38,309 nucleotides of DNA from JACJXF01 sp038316435 (GTDB taxonomy: Bacteria > Bacteroidota > Bacteroidia > Bacteroidales > GCA-2748055). Positions 32,270 to 38,309 of the stretch are shown in pieces (positions within the stretch are counted from its first letter, which is position 1; every line of letters begins with the position of its first letter). The notes under the pieces were generated by a model. It searched no databases. It was not told the origin of the DNA and worked only from the letters and a program-made list of their open reading frames with translations. The stretch spans positions 1 to 38,309 of the forward strand of contig JBBQAQ010000040.1 in assembly GCA_038316435.1 (NCBI GenBank), read 5' to 3'. Position numbers and translations under genes: made by a program.

Positions 32270-35254
32270 ATGGATGCGAAACTTAAAACGAGACAACTGG
32301 ATTATCCTACGGTTGATTTTAGCTTAACCGAGTTTGAATTGCTCATGCAGAATCGTATCAAACAGGTTCTGATTATCAGCAGTAACTACGACTTTTTTAT
32401 GCTGGAAGAGGATGGCCGCATCGATGAACAGATTTTTAATGAATACGTCTCTCTGAATCTTCGTTACCCACCACGTTTTATAAAAGCAAGCTCTGCAAAA
32501 GAAGCATTTGAAATCCTCGAGAGCCAAAGTATCGACTTGATTATCGAGATGCTCAATATCGGAGATATTGATACTTTTCAGTTAGCCAAGCGCTTAAAAG
32601 AAATTCATACCGAGATTCCCATTGTTGTGTTAACCCATTTTAACAGGGAAGTATCACTTAAATTGCAGAATGAGGATCTTTCTGCCATCGACTACGTGTT
32701 CTGCTGGCTTGGAAATGCTGATCTTTTGCTTGCCATTATAAAACTTGTTGAAGATCGAATGAATGCCGAATACGACATGGAGAATGTTGGGGTTCAGGCA
32801 ATTATGCTGGTTGAGGATTCTATACGTTATACTTCGGTTTACCTTCCCCTTTTATACAAGATCGTGCTTAAACAGTCACGTGATTTTATGAAGGAAGCTT
32901 TGAATGAACATCAGAAGATGCTCAGGATGAGAGGCCGGCCTAAAATCCTTCTGGCAAAGACCTACGATGAGGCAATGGGTTTTTACGGGAAGTATAAGAA
33001 TAACTTGCTGGGTATTATTTCAGACATCAGTTTTAAGGAAAACAACAAACGCGATCAGAAAACAAAAGCCGGGCTGAAACTGTGCAGGGTCGTTAAGGCA
33101 GATGATCCTTTTATGCCATTCCTGTTGCAGTCTTCCGACATGAACAACGAGAAGTATGCCCAGAAACTGCATGTTGGGTTTTTGCATAAATATTCCAAGA
33201 CACTCTCGCTAGATGTAAAAAACTATATCATCCGTAATTTTGCTTTTGGAGAGTTTGTATTCCGCGATCCGGAAACATCCCGGGAAATAGCCCGTGCAAC
33301 TGATCTGCAGACACTTCAGCAGATGATCCTCAAAGTACCGGATACAGTTTTAGCATATCATTCTTCCAGAAATGATTTTTCGAAATGGCTGAATGCAAGA
33401 GCCATTTTCCCAGTTGCACAATTATTCAAATATCTTAGGAGCGAAGACTTTAACAATATTGAAGAAGTACGATCCTATATTTACGAAGCAATCTCCAGTT
33501 TCCGCATAAGCAAAGGTCGTGGGATCATTGCCATGTTTGATAAAGCCAGTTTCGACGAATATATGATGTTCTCCCGCATTGGTGATGCTTCTATCGGGGG
33601 AAAGGCCCGTGGTCTGGCTTTTATAAATTCCGTTATTAAGAACTACAGCCTTTTCAATAAATACGATAATGTTGTAATCTCCATTCCCCGCACCGTGGTG
33701 CTTAGCACGGATATTTTTGACGAGTTCATGGAAACAAACGATTTGTATAAAATCGGGATGAGTTCCATGAGTGATGATGAGATTCTTCAGCATTTCATCA
33801 AAGCCAAACTCCCCGGATGGGTGCATCAGGATTTATATGCGTTTATTTCAGTAATGCGAAACCCTGTTGCCATACGTTCATCAAGTAAGTTGGAAGATAG
33901 CCATTATCAGCCATTTGCAGGGATATATTCGACATACATGATTCCAATGGTAGAGTCAGACCATGCACTCACCATGAGGATGCTTACTAATGCCATTAAA
34001 TCGGTTTATGCATCAGTGTATTTCAGATCCAGTAAGGCATATATGGCAGCGACTTCCAATTCCATCGATGAGGAGAAAATGGGAATTATTCTTCAGGAAG
34101 TGAGCGGATCAAGGTATGGAAACCGCTATTATCCAACTTTCTCAGGAGTGGCGAGATCGATCAATTTTTATCCCATTAAACCTGAAAAAGCAGAAGACGG
34201 CATTGCTAATATAGCATTCGGACTTGGTAAATACATTGTGGATGGGGGAGTATCATTGCGTTTCTCCCCAAAATATGCAAAAAAAGTACTCCAGTTATCC
34301 TCCCCCGAAATTATCCTGAAGGATACACAAAAAACATTTTTTGCGCTGGATATGGATCCGGAGAAATTTATTACTTCTACCGACGATAGTATTAATCTGC
34401 AAAGACTTAGAATTAAGGATGCTGAGGAAGACAATTCGCTCAAGTATGTTGCCTCAGTATATGATCTGGAAAATAATATTATCAGGGATGGGTATAATTA
34501 TGATGGAAAAAAGGTGATTACCTTTTCCAACATATTGAATCACGGCTCATTTCCACTGGCAGAAATTCTCCAATCATTGCTTGCAATTGGGCAAAAGGAG
34601 ATGAATCTACCTATTGAAATTGAATTCGCAGTGAACCTTAATGTTCCTGAGGGAGCTCCTATGATATTCCATTTTTTGCAGATCAGACCTATTGTTGATA
34701 ACGACCAGAGTAGCGCGATTGCAATTGATACAGTTAAAACAGAAGAAACAATTATTCTTTCGAATACTGCTCTGGGGAATGGGGTTTTCGACTGGATGAG
34801 TGATCTGGTGTATATTAAGCCCGATTCATTTGATCCGTCTCAAAGCGCACGAATGGCTCAAAGTGTTGAAAATATTAATGAAACCCTTAGGCTGGAAAAG
34901 AAAAACTATGTTCTGATTGGCCCCGGGCGCTGGGGATCATCCGATCCATGGCTGGGAATCCCTATAAAATGGCCACAGATCAGTGAAGCACGAATTATTG
35001 TGGAATCGGGTCTTGAAAATTTCCGGATAGACCCAAGTCAGGGTACGCACTTTTTTCAGAATCTTACCTCCTTTGGAGTAGGTTACATGACCATAAATCC
35101 ATACATTAATGATGGGTTTTACGATATCGACTATCTGTCAAACCAAGAAACTCTATTTGAGGACGCCTACGTACGTCACATCAGATTCAGATCCCCACTT
35201 ATGATAATGATTGATGGGAAAACGAACCGGGGCGTGATTTATAAGGGGAGTTGA
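32270..35254 (+). CDS. PEP/pyruvate-binding domain protein with receiver-like N-terminal domains
   Basis: This is a 994-residue protein. The N-terminus has a degenerate receiver-like domain (about 30-160; LIIEML in place of the phospho-acceptor strand). A second, better receiver-like domain follows (about 180-300; IMLVEDS and GIISDISF with a candidate acceptor Asp). A PPDK_N/PEP-synthase ATP-grasp domain then occupies about 440-850: ASIGGKARGLAFINSV, VAIRSSSKLEDSHYQPFAG, ending MIFHFLQIRPIV. The swivelling phosphohistidine domain and the PEP-binding barrel of true PEP synthase are absent. The last ~140 residues (WGSSDPWLGIPIKWPQ region) are of unknown fold. An ATP-dependent regulatory or phosphotransfer role is inferred. 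It starts at ATG 32270, not the TTG at 32258. Confidence 0.8.
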   Translation: MDAKLKTRQLDYPTVDFSLTEFELLMQNRIKQVLIISSNYDFFMLEEDGRIDEQIFNEYVSLNLRYPPRFIKASSAKEAFEILESQSIDLIIEMLNIGDIDTFQLAKRLKEIHTEIPIVVLTHFNREVSLKLQNEDLSAIDYVFCWLGNADLLLAIIKLVEDRMNAEYDMENVGVQAIMLVEDSIRYTSVYLPLLYKIVLKQSRDFMKEALNEHQKMLRMRGRPKILLAKTYDEAMGFYGKYKNNLLGIISDISFKENNKRDQKTKAGLKLCRVVKADDPFMPFLLQSSDMNNEKYAQKLHVGFLHKYSKTLSLDVKNYIIRNFAFGEFVFRDPETSREIARATDLQTLQQMILKVPDTVLAYHSSRNDFSKWLNARAIFPVAQLFKYLRSEDFNNIEEVRSYIYEAISSFRISKGRGIIAMFDKASFDEYMMFSRIGDASIGGKARGLAFINSVIKNYSLFNKYDNVVISIPRTVVLSTDIFDEFMETNDLYKIGMSSMSDDEILQHFIKAKLPGWVHQDLYAFISVMRNPVAIRSSSKLEDSHYQPFAGIYSTYMIPMVESDHALTMRMLTNAIKSVYASVYFRSSKAYMAATSNSIDEEKMGIILQEVSGSRYGNRYYPTFSGVARSINFYPIKPEKAEDGIANIAFGLGKYIVDGGVSLRFSPKYAKKVLQLSSPEIILKDTQKTFFALDMDPEKFITSTDDSINLQRLRIKDAEEDNSLKYVASVYDLENNIIRDGYNYDGKKVITFSNILNHGSFPLAEILQSLLAIGQKEMNLPIEIEFAVNLNVPEGAPMIFHFLQIRPIVDNDQSSAIAIDTVKTEETIILSNTALGNGVFDWMSDLVYIKPDSFDPSQSARMAQSVENINETLRLEKKNYVLIGPGRWGSSDPWLGIPIKWPQISEARIIVESGLENFRIDPSQGTHFFQNLTSFGVGYMTINPYINDGFYDIDYLSNQETLFEDAYVRHIRFRSPLMIMIDGKTNRGVIYKGS

Positions 35255-35361
35255 CCATAGACAATGGACCATAGACTATAGTCTACAAAATATCGACTAT
35301 GATCTATGGTCCAGTTTTTTGTCAATCATCCATGGTCTATAGTCCATCGTCCATGGTCTAT
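35253..35361. repeat. GACCATAGAC-type palindromic repeat cluster, probable bidirectional terminator
   Basis: GACCATAGAC occurs at 35253 and 35267, and CCATGGTCTAT at 35330 and 35351. Between them, two 18-nt arms (35266-35283 and 35295-35312) are reverse complements except for two positions, with an 11-nt loop. AGTTTTTTG follows. It lies between the convergent PEP-binding-domain gene and gdhA, so it can end transcription from both sides. From memory, similar units are dispersed in other Bacteroidota genomes. Confidence 0.7.
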
Positions 35362-35366
35362 CGTCT

Positions 35367-36704
35367 CTAATACATCCCCTGATCCATCATAGAATGTGCT
35401 ACTTTCAGGAAGCCAGCAATATTTGCTCCCTTTACATAGTCAACATAACCATCAGGACGAGTGCCGTATTTTACGCAGCTTTCGTGGATATTTGTCATGA
35501 TATGGTGAAGACGATCGTCGACTTCAGAACGACTCCAGTTAATTTTCATTGAATTCTGAGCCATTTCGAGTCCTGATGTTGCTACACCACCTGCATTGGA
35601 TGCTTTGCCAGGGGAGAAGAGAATTTTCTTCGCGTGCAAGGCTTCGATTGCTTCTGGGGTTGAAGGCATGTTGGCACCTTCGGTTACACAGATACAGCCA
35701 TTTTTAATCAGGTTGAGAGCATCTTCTTTGTTGAGCTCGTTCTGAGTCGCGCAAGGCAATGCAATATCCACGGCAACTTCCCAAGGATGTTTGCCTGGAA
35801 CAAAGGTGATCCCTTTGAATTCGCTTGCCATTGGTTTGATGATATCTTCATTGGTAGCGCGGAGTTCAAGCATATAGCTGATTTTTTCAGCATCGAGTCC
35901 ATCAGGAATATGAACATATCCGTCGGGTCCTGAAAGAGTTACAACTTTTGCACCCAGTTCGGTAGCCTTTATTGCTGCGCCCCATGCGACGTTTCCGAAG
36001 CCGGAGATAGCAACTTTTTTGCCTTCAAATGTAAGACCTTTGGTTGCAAGCATTTCCTTTGCAAAGTAAACTACGCCAAAACCAGTTGCTTCGGGGCGCA
36101 CCAAACTTCCACCCCAATTAAGACCTTTCCCGGTAAGAACTCCGGTGTTTTCGCGTGCCAGTTTCCTATACATTCCATATAAATAGCCTATTTCGCGACC
36201 GCCAACACCTATGTCACCAGCAGGCACATCAGTGTCAGGACCTATGATGCGCCAAAGTTCCAGCATAAATGACTGGCAGAAACGCATAATTTCACGGTTT
36301 GATTTTCCTTTGGGATCGAAATCAGAGCCACCTTTTGCGCCTCCCATGGGAAGAGAAGTGAGACTGTTTTTAAAAATCTGCTCGAAGCCCAAAAATTTAA
36401 GGATACTCAGGTTTACACTTGGGTGAAAACGGAGACCCCCTTTATATGGACCAATTGAATTGTTAAATTGAATTCTATAGCCGCGGTTAACGTGGATAAT
36501 TCCCTCATCATCCTCCCAGGGAACTTTGAACATAAGAGTTCTGTCGGGCTCAATAAGACGCTCGATTATCTTTGCAGATTCAAATTGAGGGTTCTCATTA
36601 TAAATTTTTTCAATCGACTCAAGAACTTCACGAACTGCCTGATGAAATTCTGCCTCACCTTGAGTTTTCTTGATGAGGTCATTCATTAGCATATCTACAT
36701 TCAT
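35367..36704 (-). CDS. gdhA: NADP-specific glutamate dehydrogenase
   Basis: This is a 445-residue hexameric-type glutamate dehydrogenase, interconverting 2-oxoglutarate plus ammonia and glutamate. The substrate-binding block GGLRFHPSVN, catalytic lysine in LPMGGAKGGSDFDPKG, DVPAGDIGVGGREIGY, and the Rossmann motif ISGFGNVAWGAA followed by VTLSGPDGYV (typical of NADP-specific members) are present. Length is standard. The start is the ATG at 36704. A hairpin with a U-run lies in its leader (36738-36761). It is a neighbour of korAB, another enzyme acting at 2-oxoglutarate. Confidence 0.96.
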   Translation of the reverse strand: MNVDMLMNDLIKKTQGEAEFHQAVREVLESIEKIYNENPQFESAKIIERLIEPDRTLMFKVPWEDDEGIIHVNRGYRIQFNNSIGPYKGGLRFHPSVNLSILKFLGFEQIFKNSLTSLPMGGAKGGSDFDPKGKSNREIMRFCQSFMLELWRIIGPDTDVPAGDIGVGGREIGYLYGMYRKLARENTGVLTGKGLNWGGSLVRPEATGFGVVYFAKEMLATKGLTFEGKKVAISGFGNVAWGAAIKATELGAKVVTLSGPDGYVHIPDGLDAEKISYMLELRATNEDIIKPMASEFKGITFVPGKHPWEVAVDIALPCATQNELNKEDALNLIKNGCICVTEGANMPSTPEAIEALHAKKILFSPGKASNAGGVATSGLEMAQNSMKINWSRSEVDDRLHHIMTNIHESCVKYGTRPDGYVDYVKGANIAGFLKVAHSMMDQGMY

Positions 36705-36737
36705 AGGAGAAAAATTTAGAAATTATTAAAATAGTAT

Positions 36738-36761
36738 AATAAAAAATCCCCTTAAGGGATT
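36738..36761 (-). terminator. Weak hairpin with U-run in the gdhA leader
   Basis: On the minus strand AATCCC and GGGATT pair over a 5-nt loop (36745-36761) and are followed by TTTTTATT, about 40 nt upstream of the gdhA ATG. The 6-bp stem is short. It could be an attenuator or an upstream transcript end. Confidence 0.35.
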
Positions 36762-36830
36762 GAGATGTAAAGTTGACGGTAAACGCCGTGATTTCCAAAT
36801 TTTAAGGCTCAATAATAATATGATTTTAAG

Positions 36831-36980
36831 CATGTTACAATAGTTCGTTAAACTTTTTTATATTACTCATTATCAATGCCTTATAAAATTTGATTTATAA
36901 TATGCATAGAATTAATAATCAGCACTTTGCGTAATTTCATTATGTCAATTCCTGAAAGTTTAACGAACTATTGCATGTTA
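36831..36980. mobile_element. MITE-like element with perfect terminal inverted repeats and target duplication
   Basis: CAATAGTTCGTTAAACTTT (36838-36856) is repeated as its exact reverse complement at 36955-36973, giving a 136-bp element with 19-bp terminal inverted repeats. CATGTTA occurs immediately outside both ends (36831-36837 and 36974-36980), a 7-bp target-site duplication. The ~98-bp interior is AT-rich with no reading frame. This is the structure of a non-autonomous miniature inverted-repeat transposable element, moved by a transposase encoded elsewhere. It lies between gdhA and the HRDC gene. Confidence 0.85.
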
Positions 36981-37113
36981 AATACATGACAATAATCATT
37001 TTTAATGGTGAGGGCAATTGATTATGTTGGATTTAGAAGGAAAAGAAAAAGCATGTACAAAAAATGGACTCATGAGCAATTCAGACTTAAGTGAGTTGAG
37101 GCGCAGCAATAGT
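36981..37113. other. Intergenic stretch upstream of the HRDC gene, no clear function
   Basis: This stretch contains a 41-codon frame (37024-37146; MLDLEGKEKACTKNGLMSNS at its start) with no family resemblance. It runs in frame into the ATG at 37114 of the frameshifted HRDC gene. No convincing DGR template repeat (adenine-rich copy of a coding segment) was recognised, although this is a place where one could occur. Confidence 0.4.
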
Positions 37114-37579
37114 ATGCATATTTTTTCATTCACCTATATCCGATAATGGAGTAATGCTTGCCGAACTGAATGGTTTTTTGGCAAAAAGCAAGGTATTAGA
37201 GATGGAGCAAAAGTTTTATCAGAACGAGAAAGGTGCGTATTGGTGTTTTTGCGTTCGTTATTTAATCAGCAATTCAGGCAGTTTTTCGCCACAATCAACT
37301 AAACAAAAAGTTGATTATAAAGAATTACTGAATGAAATCGAGTTTGCAATTTTTTCAAAATTGCGTGAATGCAGGAAAACTATTGCTGCAAACGATGCAG
37401 TGCCTGCTTATGCTGTTTTTACCGATGAAGAATTGGCGGGTATTGCCCGTCTACCCGAAATAATAACTACAAAACTAATTTCGATAAAAGGAATAGGCGA
37501 TAAAAAAGTGGAGAAATACGGACAGCAACTCATTGAACTATTCAACGCAAAAACTGAAAAGGATGAAAAGGGAGAATAA
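37114..37579 (+). CDS. HRDC-domain protein of a DGR-type locus, probable frameshift near the N-terminus
   Basis: The intact frame runs from ATG 37154 (141 residues). It contains a ~50-residue N-terminal part (LAELNGFLAKSKVLEMEQKF, then GAYWCFCVRYL) and an HRDC fold (about 60-133; FSKLRECRKTIAA, YAVFTDEELAGIARL, LISIKGIGDKKVEKYGQQ). HRDC domains bind nucleic acid and are known accessory partners of some DGR reverse transcriptases. The conserved N-terminus seems to begin at ATG 37114. Dropping one T from the T6 run at 37121-37126 gives MHIFHSPISDNGVMLAELN, so a one-base insertion is likely. It overlaps the RT gene by 17 bp. Confidence 0.75.
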
Positions 37580-38279
37580 TTTAATAGAGAAAATTGCTGA
37601 CCCTGAAAATTTACGCTTAGCTTTTTGGAAGGCACGTAAAGCAAAAGATGGGAAAATGGAGGTTTCTGAGTTTAGGGCAAAATTTGATGAAAATTTATTA
37701 CAACTACGCAATGAATTACTATCGGGCAAAGTTCATGTTGGCAATTATCACTATTTTACCATTTTCGATCCTAAAGAGCAACAAATTTGTGCTGCAAGTT
37801 TTAATCAAAGAGTGCTGCATCATGCTTTAATGCATACTTGCCATGCCAATTTCGAGAAGTTCCAAATAGATGGAAGTTATGCCAGCCGCTTAGGCAAAGG
37901 AACGTATGCGGGAATAGAACAAGCAAGAAAATATCAGCAAAAATACCGTTGGTTCTTGAAATTAGATGTTCGCAAATATTTTGGTTCTATTGACCATGAT
38001 GTATTAAAAACATTGCTCAGTCGCAGATTTAAAGATAATGTATTGTTGCAGGTTTTTTCAAGTATAATTGACAGTTACCATACTACCGAAGGAAAAGGAT
38101 TACCGATAGGCAACCTAAGCAGTCAGTATTTTGCCAATCATTATCTGGCACTTGCCGACCACTATATAAAAGAAAAATTGCAAGCCCCAGCATACATTCG
38201 CTACATGGACGATATGGTGATATGGGCAAACGATAAAGATTTGCTTTTGCAAATAGGGAATGATTTTCAAAATTTATAG
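37563..38279 (+). CDS. Reverse transcriptase of the DGR type, frameshifted near the window edge
   Basis: This RNA-directed DNA polymerase has 238 residues before a stop. Motifs: FTIFDPKEQQICAASFNQRV, DGSYASRLGKGTYAG, catalytic D135 in FLKLDVRKYFGSIDHDV, LPIGNLSSQYFAN (180-192), and the YMDD active site (214-217). The IGxxxSQ form of motif 4 is characteristic of diversity-generating retroelements. The frame stops right after YMDD plus 21 residues, far short of the family's usual ~300 or more. One added base in the A4T3 run at 38269-38275 restores FIAEELLLQLKP, which fits the family thumb-region start. It is therefore a one-base deletion or a sequence error. The gene continues past 38309. Confidence 0.85.
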   Translation: MKRENNLIEKIADPENLRLAFWKARKAKDGKMEVSEFRAKFDENLLQLRNELLSGKVHVGNYHYFTIFDPKEQQICAASFNQRVLHHALMHTCHANFEKFQIDGSYASRLGKGTYAGIEQARKYQQKYRWFLKLDVRKYFGSIDHDVLKTLLSRRFKDNVLLQVFSSIIDSYHTTEGKGLPIGNLSSQYFANHYLALADHYIKEKLQAPAYIRYMDDMVIWANDKDLLLQIGNDFQNL

Positions 38280-38309
38280 CAGAAGAATTACTATTGCAGT
38301 TGAAACCAT

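Noticed and set aside
37024..37146. 41-codon open frame before the HRDC gene
   Set aside because: No family resemblance. Its second half is in frame with the ATG at 37114 and is better explained as the start of the frameshifted HRDC gene.
36981..37153. Possible DGR template repeat upstream of the HRDC gene
   Set aside because: The stretch is adenine-rich in places, but I see no matching variable repeat in the window and none of the runs of AAY codons usual in a template. A TR/VR search over more sequence is needed.
37563..38309. Retron or group II intron reading of the reverse transcriptase
   Set aside because: Motif 4 is IGxxxSQ rather than QGxxxSP, no maturase domain or intron structure is seen, and the HRDC neighbour fits a DGR better.
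1..38309. tRNA, rRNA and CRISPR arrays
   Set aside because: No intergenic gap shows a cloverleaf with a TTCGA-type T-loop, rRNA-like sequence, or regularly spaced direct repeats with unique spacers.

Overview
The window looks like a chromosome segment of a Bacteroidota bacterium, probably class Bacteroidia (Bacteroidales or Marinilabiliales type). Evidence: lineage-typical families (DUF3078, DUF4924, two DUF6089-like barrels, an RprX/RprY-like two-component pair, KorA with a fused gamma domain), promoters of the Bacteroidota form TTTG-N19..21-TAnnTTTG, A-rich start regions with few clear Shine-Dalgarno sites, and moderately AT-rich DNA. Most of it is core metabolism and envelope biogenesis. 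The accessory part is the last ~1.5 kb, plus several short intergenic repeats.

Layout. 1-2808 (minus, cut by the left edge): a very large fused iron-sulfur/flavin amino-acid-dehydrogenase-like protein. 2980-5406 (plus): PlsC-type acyltransferase and a short-chain dehydrogenase, separated by a mosaic of small repeats. 5423-6526 (minus): two-domain VOC protein. 6644-9032 (plus): exported superoxide dismutase, DCC thiol-disulfide protein and DUF3078 protein, with two copies of a CTCTGTG repeat around the last two. 9182-16729 (minus): DUF4924, S4 RNA-binding protein, response regulator, histidine kinase, pth, rplY, prs, engB, manA and a Dabb protein. 16804-18225 (plus): udk and a PolB-like exonuclease. 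18307-19849 (minus): alpha/beta hydrolase and pdxJ.

19918-28448 (plus) is the envelope cluster: CBS/ACT protein, nadK, two DUF6089-like barrels, uppS, bamA, two skp/ompH paralogues, a clear terminator, then murI. It joins undecaprenyl lipid supply, outer-membrane protein assembly and peptidoglycan precursor synthesis. 28473-28988 (minus) is a gamma-carbonic-anhydrase-like protein. 29320-32210 (plus) is korA-korB, with tandem promoters and a hairpin in its leader. Next comes a ~994-residue PEP/pyruvate-binding-domain protein with receiver-like N-terminal domains. Convergent to it is gdhA (35367-36704, minus). korAB and gdhA both act at 2-oxoglutarate.

The right end (36831-38309) differs. It holds a 136-bp MITE-like element with 19-bp perfect terminal inverted repeats and a 7-bp target duplication, then an HRDC-domain gene overlapping a reverse transcriptase of the diversity-generating-retroelement (DGR) type. 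Both genes appear to carry a single-base indel at a homopolymer. The retroelement therefore looks decayed, or the assembly has errors there. The template repeat and variable target gene are not visible and may lie beyond the right edge.
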